Source: Chryseobacterium gleum
Lineage (GTDB): Bacteria > Bacteroidota > Bacteroidia > Flavobacteriales_D > Sanyastnellaceae
NCBI GenBank assembly: GCA_945874695.1
Contig: CAMCHP010000022.1
Coordinates: 1-41,276 of the forward strand
Length of the DNA stretch: 41,276 nucleotides
Direction: 5' to 3'
The position numbers and the translations under genes were made by a program. Positions 23,585-32,212 of this stretch are shown in pieces. The notes beneath the pieces were generated by a model that worked only from the letters and a program-made list of their open reading frames with translations, was not told the DNA's origin and made no database searches. How positions within the stretch are numbered: the stretch's first letter is position 1; every line of letters begins with the position of its first letter.

Positions 23585-24610
23585 ATGGGTCTGTTTAATT
23601 TTTTCATGCAGGAGATCGCCATCGACCTCGGAACTGCAAATACCATCATCTACTACAACGATAAGGTTGTGGTTGACGAGCCCTCCATTGTGGCCAAAGA
23701 CCGCGCGACCAATAAAACCGTAGCAATCGGCCGGCAAGCCCAGCAAATGCACGGCAAAACCCACGAGAACATCAAAACCATTCGTCCGTTAAAAGATGGT
23801 GTAATCGCTGATTTCCAATCGGCCGAAGACATGATCAAAGGCATGATCAAGATGATCAACAAAGGCCGATCATGGTTTACACCATCATTGCGGATGGTGA
23901 TCTGTATACCATCGGGCATTACTGAAGTTGAGAAGCGCGCTGTAAAAGACAGTGCTGAGCACGCAGGCGCGAAAGAGGTTTACCTCATTCACGAACCGAT
24001 GGCCGCTGCCATTGGTATTGGCATTGACGTTGAAGAGCCGATGGGCAACATGATCATTGACATCGGCGGGGGTACTTCAGAAATTGCTGTAATTGCCTTA
24101 GGTGGCATTGTAACCGACAAGAACATTCGGGTGGCGGGCGACGAGTTCACCCAAGACATTGAAGAATACATGCGACGCCAGCACAACATCTTAATAGGTG
24201 AACGCACGGCTGAGCAAATTAAGATTGAAGTCGGTGCAGCATTGCCTGAACTTGACAATCCGCCGCCTGATTATGCAGTACGTGGGCGCGATTTGATGAC
24301 GGGTATTCCGAAAGAGATCCATGTTTCGTATACCGAGATCGCACACGCGCTCGACAAAAGTATTTCAAAAATTGAAGAGGCGATTTTGAGCTGTTTGGAG
24401 AATACACCACCTGAATTATCGGCTGACATCTACCGCACGGGCATTTACCTTGCGGGAGGCGGCGCGCTGTTGCGTGGCTTAGACAAGCGTATTTCTCAGA
24501 AAACCCGACTTCCTGTGCACGTTGCTGATGAGCCTTTGCGCGCTGTTGCAAAGGGAACTGCGATCGCACTGAAGAACATTGATAAGTTCCAATTCCTCAT
24601 GCGCGAATAA
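23585..24610 (+). CDS. mreB: Rod-shape determining actin MreB
   Basis: This 341-residue actin-fold ATPase directs cell-wall elongation by forming membrane-bound filaments on the cytoplasmic face. It shows the phosphate-1 loop IAIDLGTANTIIYYND, connect-1 region, phosphate-2 MIIDIGGGTSEIAVIALGG, and the adenosine motif GIYLAGGGALLRGLD. The N-terminal MGLFNFFMQ is amphipathic, as expected for membrane binding. The length is normal. It is the first gene of an mreB-mreC-mreD-mrdA-rodA order with overlaps between most of the later genes. Confidence 0.97.
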   Translation: MGLFNFFMQEIAIDLGTANTIIYYNDKVVVDEPSIVAKDRATNKTVAIGRQAQQMHGKTHENIKTIRPLKDGVIADFQSAEDMIKGMIKMINKGRSWFTPSLRMVICIPSGITEVEKRAVKDSAEHAGAKEVYLIHEPMAAAIGIGIDVEEPMGNMIIDIGGGTSEIAVIALGGIVTDKNIRVAGDEFTQDIEEYMRRQHNILIGERTAEQIKIEVGAALPELDNPPPDYAVRGRDLMTGIPKEIHVSYTEIAHALDKSISKIEEAILSCLENTPPELSADIYRTGIYLAGGGALLRGLDKRISQKTRLPVHVADEPLRAVAKGTAIALKNIDKFQFLMRE

Positions 24611-24631
24611 CGCTGAGTAGACGACCACTAC

Positions 24632-25468
24632 ATGCGCAGTTTGTGGCAACTGATTTTTCGGTATCATGTGTTCTTGGTGTTCTTGCTTTTGCAAGGATTG
24701 GCCATTAGCATGCTGGTACGAAACAATAATTTTCACCACAACGCATATGTCAGTTCGTCGCGGTTGATCACCGGATACTTTTACGAAAAGCGCTCCATTC
24801 TCGCTGAGTACCTCCGCCTGCAACGTGTTAATGAAGAACTTGCACGTGAAAACGCCATGTTGCGCGCCGAGCAACCACAAGCATTTCTGAAGCTGGGCGA
24901 TCAAATTTACCTCTACGAAGACACCTTATATTTGCGTCAGTATTCTTACTTACCCGCTCGAGTGGTCAACAACTCGGTGAATCGCGTGCGCAATTTCATC
25001 ACCCTCGATAAAGGCAGTCGCAACGGTTTAGAAACGGGCATGGGGGTCGCATGCCGCGGTTCGGTTGTAGGTATCGTGAAAGACGTTAGTGAACACTATG
25101 CAACGGTAATGCCGCTCATTAACAGCGGCTTCACCTTAAGCGTTAAACTTGCGCGCACCCAAGCCTTTGGCCGCATTGAATGGGACGGTAAAGACCCTAC
25201 CCTTGCCCGTGTTTTAGAGATGCCACGTTATGCCAATCCGACCAAAGGAGATACCCTTGTAACCACCGGTTATTCAGCTTATTTCCCAGATGGCTTAATG
25301 GTTGGGTTTGTAGAAGACTTCCGCATTCCTGAAGGCGAAAACTTCTATGAAATCGACATTCGCCTTTCAACACAGTATTACCAACTCAGTTATGTCGAAG
25401 TAATCCAGAATCGATTGGCCGAGGAACAACGCGAACTTGAAACCCTGAATACCGAAGAAGATGATTAG
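24632..25468 (+). CDS. mreC: Rod-shape determining protein MreC
   Basis: This 278-residue protein has an N-terminal membrane helix (YHVFLVFLLLQGLAISMLV), a coiled coil near residues 60-90 (AEYLRLQRVNEELARENAML) and the periplasmic beta domain with NFITLDKGSRNGLETGMGVAC, GIVKDVSEHYATVMPLIN and GDTLVTTGYSAYFPDGLMVG. MreC links MreB filaments to PBP2/RodA. It starts 21 bases after mreB and overlaps mreD by 8 bases. Confidence 0.93.
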   Translation: MRSLWQLIFRYHVFLVFLLLQGLAISMLVRNNNFHHNAYVSSSRLITGYFYEKRSILAEYLRLQRVNEELARENAMLRAEQPQAFLKLGDQIYLYEDTLYLRQYSYLPARVVNNSVNRVRNFITLDKGSRNGLETGMGVACRGSVVGIVKDVSEHYATVMPLINSGFTLSVKLARTQAFGRIEWDGKDPTLARVLEMPRYANPTKGDTLVTTGYSAYFPDGLMVGFVEDFRIPEGENFYEIDIRLSTQYYQLSYVEVIQNRLAEEQRELETLNTEEDD

Positions 25469-25988
25469 CCTTGTTGGAAAGAATATCTTACGACTGGCCT
25501 TTTTCGTTCTGATTCAGGGCATGGTGTTGAACCGCATCGATTTGTGGCAAGGCTATATTTTACCATTTATCTATATCCTCGGTTTGTTAATGCTGCCGTT
25601 GAACACACCCCGTTTGTTGGTTTTGATAGCTGGCTTTGTTACGGGCTTGGCAGTGGATCTGTTCTCTAGTACAGCCGGACTGCATACATCAGCGAGTTTG
25701 GTGCTCGCATTCTTCATCCCGATTGTAAGTAAGGTACTCTCACCGCGCGAGGGATACGAAGCCGGCCTGCGCCCTACATTGCACGATTTAGGCTGGGGTT
25801 GGTATTTGAGTTATGCAGGCACGCTTACCTTGATTCACCACGCTTGGCTCTTTTTCATGGAGCAATTCAGATTCACACCGTTTTTCAGCACCTTAGGAAA
25901 GATCATTTTAAGTGGCGCGGTAACGCTTTTGCTTTTGATCATTAGCCAGTACTTGATTCACTCGTCAAAAGATCGGCGCAAAGCATGA
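25461..25988 (+). CDS. mreD: Rod-shape determining protein MreD
   Basis: This 175-residue protein is almost entirely hydrophobic, with about five helices (NILRLAFFVLIQGMVLNRI; LGLLMLPLNTPRLLVLIAGF; VTLLLLIISQYLI). It contains the segment GFVTGLAVDLFSSTAGLHTSA, a recognisable MreD feature. It is the membrane partner of MreC in the elongasome. It overlaps mreC by 8 and mrdA by 4 bases, suggesting coupled translation. Confidence 0.88.
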   Translation: MISLVGKNILRLAFFVLIQGMVLNRIDLWQGYILPFIYILGLLMLPLNTPRLLVLIAGFVTGLAVDLFSSTAGLHTSASLVLAFFIPIVSKVLSPREGYEAGLRPTLHDLGWGWYLSYAGTLTLIHHAWLFFMEQFRFTPFFSTLGKIILSGAVTLLLLIISQYLIHSSKDRRKA

Positions 25989-27790
25989 ACCTCGGAAACC
26001 GCAGATACATTATCTCTGGGATTTTTCTCCTCTTTGGCCTGATCTTTATTGTGAGGCTGTTTATTCTGCAAGTAACCACAGACCACTGGAAGGCGAAAGC
26101 CGCAGAATTGACCGAAGAAAAATTGCGGATTTACCCGAGTCGCGGATTGATCTACGACCGAAATGGCGAATTGCTGGTTGCAAACCGGGCGATTTACGAT
26201 ATCATGGTTGTTCCTCGAAAGGTTCAGCCTTTCGATACTGTTGCATTTTGCAGCCTCACCAACATGAGTCATGCGGAATTGGTCGATGCTTTACAAAAAG
26301 CAAAAAGATACAGTCGGCACAAAGCTTCTGTGGTTAAAAAGCAGCTTGACCCTGAATTGTATTCGCGTATTACGGAGCGGTTGCATGAATTCCCTGGTTT
26401 TTATGGACAAGCGCGTTCGGTGCGGAGTTATCAGAAAGGCATTGGTTCGCACATCCTCGGGGAGTACGCAGAGGCCAGTCAGCGCGACCTCGAGCGCGAC
26501 AAATATTATCGATCGGGCGACTACATCGGAAAAAGCGGAATTGAATACACTTACGAAACAGCCTTGCGTGGTCGAAACGGCTCCAAGTATGTTTTGGTCG
26601 ATGTACGAAATAACATCCAAGAGAGCCTCAGCGAAGGACGCTATGATACGGCGGCCGTGCAGGGCGCTGACTTGCAAATCACCATTGACGCCGAACTTCA
26701 AGCTTTTGCAGAGTTATTGATGCAAAATAAACGCGGGAGCATCGTGGCGATTGAACCTTCAACCGGTGAAGTTTTAGCGCTGGTTAGTTCGCCAACATTT
26801 GATCCGAACCTTTTGGTCGGAAGCAACCGAGGAGCCAATTATGCCATGCTCCAAGCAGACCCAATGAAGCCCTTGTATAACCGCGCCACACAAGGATTGT
26901 ACCGTCCGGGTTCAATTTGGAAAATGGTACAAAGTCTCGTGGCACTGGAAGTGGGAGAAATCACACCAGACACGCGTATTCAATGCAACCGCGGTATCAT
27001 TGGCTGCCACGGCTCGCACTCGTTTGATGACCTTGAAGGCGCGATCATCCACTCTTGTAACCCCTACTTCAGAGATGTGATGCGTCGGGTTGTTGAGCGC
27101 AAAGCCGAAAGCAACCGATTCAAAGATGCGCGCTTGGGCCTGGCTGACTGGGCTGAACGCATCCGAAAATTTGGTTTTGGAACCGATTTAGGTTCTGATA
27201 TTCATGGCATTCAAGTAGGAAATGTTCCAGACCCTGCCTACTATGACGACATTTATGGCGAACTACGCTGGGCCTACAGCACCATTTACTCGATCAGCAT
27301 CGGCGAAGGAGAGTTGCTGATAAATCCGTTGCAGATGGCCAACCTTGCAGCGATCATTGCCAATCGCGGCGAGTACTTCCCTCCACATATTATCCGCAGC
27401 ATTGGTCAAGACGGAAAGCCCAGCAAATTCAGAACTCCTGTAAGTACGGGTGTTCGACCTGCACACTTCGAAACCGTTGTAAATGCCATGGAAAAAGTAG
27501 TCGCGCAAGATGGCGGTACAGCACGACGCGCTCGAATAGAAGGCATTACAGTGTGCGGTAAAACAGGAACTGTTCAAAACGAGCCTTTACCCGACCATTC
27601 TGTATTCATTGCCTTTGCTCCAAAAGACAACCCCAAGATTGCCATCAGTGTATATGTAGAGTACAGCGGTTTTGGAGGCACTTGGGCTGCGCCGATTGCA
27701 AGTTTAATGATTGAGCAGTACCTCAATGATTCGATTGCTGACTCTACAAGTGTTCAGCGTATTATTGACGCAAATTTCATTGACGAATGA
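25985..27790 (+). CDS. mrdA: Penicillin-binding protein 2 (elongasome transpeptidase)
   Basis: This 601-residue protein has an N-terminal membrane helix (YIISGIFLLFGLIFIVRLFI), then the PBP dimerisation/pedestal region (YPSRGLIYDRNGELLVANRA). The transpeptidase domain carries SxxK as RPGSIWKMV near residue 310, SxN as HSCNPYF near 357, and KTG as CGKTGTVQN near 525. It cross-links peptidoglycan during side-wall growth. It overlaps mreD and rodA by 4 bases each, the usual order for the cluster. Confidence 0.95.
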   Translation: MNLGNRRYIISGIFLLFGLIFIVRLFILQVTTDHWKAKAAELTEEKLRIYPSRGLIYDRNGELLVANRAIYDIMVVPRKVQPFDTVAFCSLTNMSHAELVDALQKAKRYSRHKASVVKKQLDPELYSRITERLHEFPGFYGQARSVRSYQKGIGSHILGEYAEASQRDLERDKYYRSGDYIGKSGIEYTYETALRGRNGSKYVLVDVRNNIQESLSEGRYDTAAVQGADLQITIDAELQAFAELLMQNKRGSIVAIEPSTGEVLALVSSPTFDPNLLVGSNRGANYAMLQADPMKPLYNRATQGLYRPGSIWKMVQSLVALEVGEITPDTRIQCNRGIIGCHGSHSFDDLEGAIIHSCNPYFRDVMRRVVERKAESNRFKDARLGLADWAERIRKFGFGTDLGSDIHGIQVGNVPDPAYYDDIYGELRWAYSTIYSISIGEGELLINPLQMANLAAIIANRGEYFPPHIIRSIGQDGKPSKFRTPVSTGVRPAHFETVVNAMEKVVAQDGGTARRARIEGITVCGKTGTVQNEPLPDHSVFIAFAPKDNPKIAISVYVEYSGFGGTWAAPIASLMIEQYLNDSIADSTSVQRIIDANFIDE

Positions 27791-29115
27791 ACCTTCGAGC
27801 ACAACGCAATATCATTCGTAATCTCGATTGGTTCACCATTGGATTGTACGCATTGCTTGTATTGCTTGGCCTTTTTACCATTTACAGCACGAATTACCAA
27901 GCCGAATCACCCCAGTTTTTCAATTTCGATGCTGACCACGGCAAACAGTTGATGTGGATGGGTATTTGCACCCTAATCTGTGTGGTTCTGCTTAACACCG
28001 AAGGCGAATTCTTCATTCGTTTTTCGGTTTTAACCTATGTGCTGGTTTTGGTCGCATTGATTCTGGTTCTGTTGATTGGTAAAAAGGTTGGCGGTGCGCG
28101 ATCCTGGTTTGGTGTAGGCTCCTTTGGTATTCAGCCCAGTGAGTTCTCTAAAATCGCAATTGCCATGTTCTTATCATGGTTCATTTCAAGGCCGAGTACC
28201 AAACTGAAGTCATTCTTAGCCCGCTTGCAAGCCTTGCTGATTATCGCACTCCCATCGGGGCTCATTCTTATGCAACCCGACGTTGGAACCTTACTGGTGT
28301 TCTCAGCCTACGTTTTTGCTTTATACCGCGAAGGCTTGTCGGGCAACATCCTCATCTTCGGGTTTGGTGGCGTTATTCTTGCTGTAATCTCTATTTTATC
28401 AGGTGCTGGTGATGTCACATACCCCTATTTCGGCGAACAAAGTGGCATCTATGTTTTCGCAATTGTGCTCTTTGTTATTGGAATATTTGCGCTCATCGGC
28501 GTTCGAAATTTCGTCTTGCCCCGCTACCGAAAAATGAACTACCGCATCGTGCTTGCAAGTATGTTCCTCGCGATCGGATTCGCGCTTGCAATCAGCACCG
28601 TTATTGAAGATGTTCTCCGTCCGCACCAACGCGAACGCATTTACGTCTTGTTCGGAATGGAAGTCGAAAATCCAGATGCTGACTACAACATTCGCCATGC
28701 AAAAGCTGCCATTGGCTCTGGAGGTTGGACGGGCAAGGGCTTTTTCAACGGGCCTATGACGCGCTACGACTTCGTACCAGAGCAGCATACCGACTTCATT
28801 TTCTGCACCATTGGTGAAGAATGGGGCTTCTTAGGAAGCACCTTGATTGTAATCTTATTCATGGTGCTCATTTTACGCATCATCACCTTGGCCGAGCGGC
28901 AGCGATCACAATTTTCGCGCGTTTATGGCTATTGTGTCGCCAGCATATTCTTCATGCACGTGCTGATCAACGTGGGCATGGTGTTGGGGATTGCACCGGT
29001 AATTGGTATCCCCCTGCCTTTTTTTAGTTACGGCGGCAGCTCCTTGCTTGCATTCACCGTTCTGCTCATGATCATGGTACGCCTAGACGCTGAGCGCTTT
29101 AGCGTTTTTCGTTGA
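27787..29115 (+). CDS. rodA: SEDS peptidoglycan polymerase RodA
   Basis: This 442-residue protein has about ten membrane helices and SEDS-family motifs: GARSWFGVGSFGIQPSEFSKIAI, LILMQPDVGTLLVF, GYDF-like RYDFVPEQHTDFIFCTIGEEWGF (the catalytic-region Asp/Glu segment), and the final GIPLPFFSYGGSSLLA. It polymerises glycan strands with PBP2. It is longer than the E. coli protein owing to an insertion at about 200-290 (VTYPYFGEQSGIYVF, then YRKMNYRIVLASMFLAI). The 4-base ATGA overlap with mrdA indicates coupled expression. Confidence 0.95.
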   Translation: MNLRAQRNIIRNLDWFTIGLYALLVLLGLFTIYSTNYQAESPQFFNFDADHGKQLMWMGICTLICVVLLNTEGEFFIRFSVLTYVLVLVALILVLLIGKKVGGARSWFGVGSFGIQPSEFSKIAIAMFLSWFISRPSTKLKSFLARLQALLIIALPSGLILMQPDVGTLLVFSAYVFALYREGLSGNILIFGFGGVILAVISILSGAGDVTYPYFGEQSGIYVFAIVLFVIGIFALIGVRNFVLPRYRKMNYRIVLASMFLAIGFALAISTVIEDVLRPHQRERIYVLFGMEVENPDADYNIRHAKAAIGSGGWTGKGFFNGPMTRYDFVPEQHTDFIFCTIGEEWGFLGSTLIVILFMVLILRIITLAERQRSQFSRVYGYCVASIFFMHVLINVGMVLGIAPVIGIPLPFFSYGGSSLLAFTVLLMIMVRLDAERFSVFR

Positions 29116-29239
29116 ACAATTATCCCTACTATCGAGGCCTGCAGATTTCTCGTATCAGCGCATTGGATGTTGTTCGAGGCTAATTTCCCCGGCCATAGCT
29201 GACCATTATTCAACAAATCATCGTACCTTCACAAGTAAC

Positions 29240-29299
29240 AAAAGCCCCTTTCTCTGTGCTTCGCGGTTTCTCCGCACGTCACAGAGAAAGGGGCTTTTT
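29240..29299. terminator. Very strong hairpin terminator between rodA and the LysA-like gene
   Basis: A perfect 19-bp stem pairs 29240-29258 (AAAAGCCCCTTTCTCTGTG) with 29280-29298, followed by T's to 29299. The loop holds a second small stem GCGG/CCGC. It can act on both strands (A/T runs on both sides). It ends only 13 bases before ATG 29313, so besides ending the rodA transcript it could sit in the 5' leader of the next gene if that gene's promoter is the TACCTTCA box at 29224-29231. Confidence 0.85.
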
Positions 29300-29312
29300 C
29301 TATTGACCTCAT

Positions 29313-31022
29313 ATGGAAAAAGACACGGTTCAACATCATTCATTTGAGCCAGCAGAGCTAGTAACTTGGCCGTCGCTGCTTGACCTAATAGACATAAAGC
29401 ATGCGTTTGGCACCCCAACCTGGATCGTTTCTGAAGATCAGTTGCTTAAAAATCTAGATGCTTTTGCAGAATTTACGGGTTTCAAAAGCAATGTCCTCTA
29501 TCCGGTAAAGGCCAATCCAGCTTTCGCCGTTCTACAAATCCTTGCCCATGCTGGCGCGGGTGCCGATTGCGCCAACCAAAGCGAAGTAGATCTGGCACTG
29601 TATGCTGGATTCACCTACGACCGTATCTCCTACAATACACCTGCGCCCGATCTTAAACTTTGTATGAAGTTGCTTACACAGGGGGCAACAATCGTGCTCG
29701 ACGATCGATTGACCATTGAGCAGCTCAATAGCCTCGGGTCAAATCGGGCTAATTTGAAGGGGAAAATATTGATCCGTGTGAACCTCGAGCGCCAGGTCGG
29801 CTACGCGAATGAAGCAGCAAACCAAGATTTGATGGCTCACGGAAGCGCTTCTTCGAAGTTTGGAATTCCCAGTGAAGAACTGATTGAATTGCTTGCCGAA
29901 ACACAACTCCCCATAACTGGCCTGCATGTGCATGTTGGAACGCAAATGGACAACCTTTCGAGTTTTGATAGTGCCGTGTATCAAATGCATGAATTGGCCA
30001 TGACCTTGGAAAAAAATGGGTACACCATCAAAGACATAAATCTTGGTGGCGGATTAGGAATTCCATTTGACATGCAGCAAAGATTCCCGAGCATCAAGTC
30101 GCTGACAGGTTTGCTGAACTCAAAAAAGAAAGAAACGTACAACTATTACCTTGAGCCTGGTCATGCGCTTGTGGGAAATGCGGTAGCACTGCTTACCCGC
30201 GTTTTGACCATAAAGCAGTCCCGAGGAAAAAAATGGGTCATCGTTGATGTTGGCACCGACCAACTTGCTAAAGTTACACTCTTGCATTGGCCCCATCGTA
30301 TCCTCAATCCATGCGGTGAACAACTCAAACCTGGCATTGACGTGATTGCTGGTCCTTTGTGTTTTGCTGGAGACAATTTACTTCACGACATATCAGCCGA
30401 AGGCCTTTCAGTTGATGCGCCGCTTTTAATTACTGAGGCTGGTGCCTACACGTTTGCGCTATCGAATCGATTCAACGGACGGCTCGCTCCTGCCTGGGTT
30501 GTGCTTAAGGGCGACAATCAATTGGTTCAACTCATGGAACGGGAGGGACGTTATGACCACCCTCAAATTACGGGATACCAATGGCATGCTGATCTACAAC
30601 CAACGAATTCCCAAAGTGTTCCGCTCGAACAGGTGTTTGGCCTTTCGAGCATCTACTTGAAAGAACTCGCAAAGGCCGATGCATTCGACTATGAACGGGT
30701 TGAGCAACTTGAGCAAGGCTTCTATCAATTCACCATTCGAACAAAAAGCAACGTGGGGTTCATATCCATGCCTTTTGCGATCCGCATTTTTGGAGATGCT
30801 ACCATTATTTCGCTCATGCATCACTTCGGGCATGCGAAAAAAGATGTTTCAGTATGGGGTCGCCGGCTCACGCTTGATTGCTTCGAAATTATACCAAGCA
30901 ACACAACGCTTGAATTTACGGTCGCCCTCAGTGAGAACAAGAATCTCGAAGGGTCAAACACGGTTGCTCATTTTAAAACGCTTTGCGGAATGGCTTCTGG
31001 TTCTATCGTGGTTAAAGTTTAA
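29313..31022 (+). CDS. LysA-like fold-III PLP decarboxylase with extra C-terminal domain
   Basis: The first ~420 of 569 residues are an alanine-racemase-like (fold III) decarboxylase. The PLP lysine is in LYPVKANPAFA near 70, HVHVGTQ follows near 211, then GGGLG near 250, EPGHALVG near 283, GPLCFAGDNL near 349 and the closing GAYTFALSNRFNG near 379. This is the diaminopimelate/arginine decarboxylase pattern. Residues ~450-569 (IRTKSNVGFISMPFAIRIFG; MHHFGHAKKDVSVWGRRLTL; ASGSIVVKV) form an additional beta-rich domain resembling a hot-dog-like acyl-group binding module; this similarity is weak. The substrate is therefore uncertain, and it need not be the housekeeping LysA. It is a standalone gene after the strong hairpin. 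Confidence 0.75.
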   Translation: MEKDTVQHHSFEPAELVTWPSLLDLIDIKHAFGTPTWIVSEDQLLKNLDAFAEFTGFKSNVLYPVKANPAFAVLQILAHAGAGADCANQSEVDLALYAGFTYDRISYNTPAPDLKLCMKLLTQGATIVLDDRLTIEQLNSLGSNRANLKGKILIRVNLERQVGYANEAANQDLMAHGSASSKFGIPSEELIELLAETQLPITGLHVHVGTQMDNLSSFDSAVYQMHELAMTLEKNGYTIKDINLGGGLGIPFDMQQRFPSIKSLTGLLNSKKKETYNYYLEPGHALVGNAVALLTRVLTIKQSRGKKWVIVDVGTDQLAKVTLLHWPHRILNPCGEQLKPGIDVIAGPLCFAGDNLLHDISAEGLSVDAPLLITEAGAYTFALSNRFNGRLAPAWVVLKGDNQLVQLMEREGRYDHPQITGYQWHADLQPTNSQSVPLEQVFGLSSIYLKELAKADAFDYERVEQLEQGFYQFTIRTKSNVGFISMPFAIRIFGDATIISLMHHFGHAKKDVSVWGRRLTLDCFEIIPSNTTLEFTVALSENKNLEGSNTVAHFKTLCGMASGSIVVKV

Positions 31023-31054
31023 TACCTCTCGCAGCCGTTCAACAAACAAACTCG

Positions 31055-31062
31055 TATCTTCA
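31055..31062 (+). promoter_or_regulatory. Possible -7 box of the SPFH gene
   Basis: TATCTTCA differs from TAnnTTTG at two positions but matches the similar box TACCTTCA before the LysA-like gene (29224-29231). It lies 19 bases before ATG 31082. Confidence 0.3.
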
Positions 31063-31081
31063 ACGCGCAAAAATCTCTCGT

Positions 31082-32206
31082 ATGAGCATCTGGAATAAAC
31101 TGAAAAACGAATTCATTGATATCATTGAGTGGCTCGATCCAACTCAAGATACCATTGTTTACCGCTTCGAGCGCTACCAAAACGAAATCAAGAACAACGC
31201 CAAACTTACCGTGCGTGAGTCACAAATGGCGGTGTTCATCAACGAAGGCCAAATCGCCGATGTGTTTGGCCCCGGAATGTACACGCTGAACACACAAAAC
31301 TTACCCATTCTGGCCACTTTGAAAGGCTGGAAATATGGTTTTGACAGTCCGTTCAAGGCTGAAGTATATTTCGTTAACACCAAGAACTTTACCGACAACA
31401 AGTGGGGGACAAAGTCACCGGTGATTTTGAACGATGATCGTTTTGGGATGCTTGAAATCCGCGCGTTTGGTACTTATGCCATTCGTATCAATGACCCCGC
31501 ACTTTTCATCAAAGAAATTGTAGGCACAGACGGCGAATTTACCCGCGACGAAGTGGATGCCCAGCTGCGGAGCATTGTTGTAACACGATTCACAGATGCT
31601 GTAGGCGAATCAATGATCCCTGTTGAAGGCTTTGCAGGTAATGTGAATGAACTCAGTGAAATCGCGCACACGGCCCTAAAGCCAGAGTTCGCCGCCTATG
31701 GCATTGAACTCACGAAGTTCTTGGTTGAGAACGTCTCAATGCCCGAAGAGGTTAAGAAAGAAATCTTCGAACTCAGCCGCCTAGAAAAAATTGACCTCCA
31801 CAAATTGGCGCAAATGAAGGCTGCCAAGGCCATGGAGAAAGCTGCCGAAAACCAAGGAACCGCAGGCGGGGCCATGGGAATGGGCATGGGCTTTATGATG
31901 TCAAATCAAATGGGCGGTTTGTTCAATGCGCCACAACAAAGCAGCGGCCAAGCGGCGCCAGCGAATCCGCCGGGCGCGGGAGGCCCTCCGCCATTACCTA
32001 CCGCAATACAGTATTTTGTCGCTTTGAATAATCAGCAAGCTGGGCCTTTTGATCAATCGGCCTTGCAGGGTATGATTAGCCGCGGCGAATTGCAGCGCGA
32101 CACCTTGGTGTGGTTTCAAGGCATGGCGCAATGGACACCTGCCGCAAGTGTTCCTGAACTAAGTGCCCTTTTTGGCAGTGTTCCGCCGCCCCTACCGAAC
32201 ATTTAA
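31082..32206 (+). CDS. SPFH (YdjI/virion-core-like) protein with C-terminal GYF_2 domain
   Basis: In this 374-residue protein residues ~1-250 are an SPFH-type domain of the YdjI group (MSIWNKLKNEFIDIIEW; MAVFINEGQIADVFGPGMYTL; WGTKSPVILNDDRFGMLEIRA; DAQLRSIVVTRFTDAVGES). A Gly/Met/Pro-rich linker (GGAMGMGMGFMMSNQMGG) leads to a GYF_2 domain (YFVALNNQQAGPFDQSALQG...TLVWFQGMAQWTPA) ending in polyproline. SPFH proteins assemble at membranes; in Bacillus the YdjI group acts with zinc-ribbon membrane proteins and PspA in envelope-stress responses. The zinc-ribbon partner starts 6 bases downstream. Confidence 0.85.
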   Translation: MSIWNKLKNEFIDIIEWLDPTQDTIVYRFERYQNEIKNNAKLTVRESQMAVFINEGQIADVFGPGMYTLNTQNLPILATLKGWKYGFDSPFKAEVYFVNTKNFTDNKWGTKSPVILNDDRFGMLEIRAFGTYAIRINDPALFIKEIVGTDGEFTRDEVDAQLRSIVVTRFTDAVGESMIPVEGFAGNVNELSEIAHTALKPEFAAYGIELTKFLVENVSMPEEVKKEIFELSRLEKIDLHKLAQMKAAKAMEKAAENQGTAGGAMGMGMGFMMSNQMGGLFNAPQQSSGQAAPANPPGAGGPPPLPTAIQYFVALNNQQAGPFDQSALQGMISRGELQRDTLVWFQGMAQWTPAASVPELSALFGSVPPPLPNI

Positions 32207-32212
32207 TACGCT

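Noticed and set aside
29167-29202. Possible 11-residue leader peptide before the LysA-like gene
   Set aside because: It has no run of any amino acid tied to a pathway, and no promoter is seen ahead of it; the strong hairpin is better explained as the rodA terminator.
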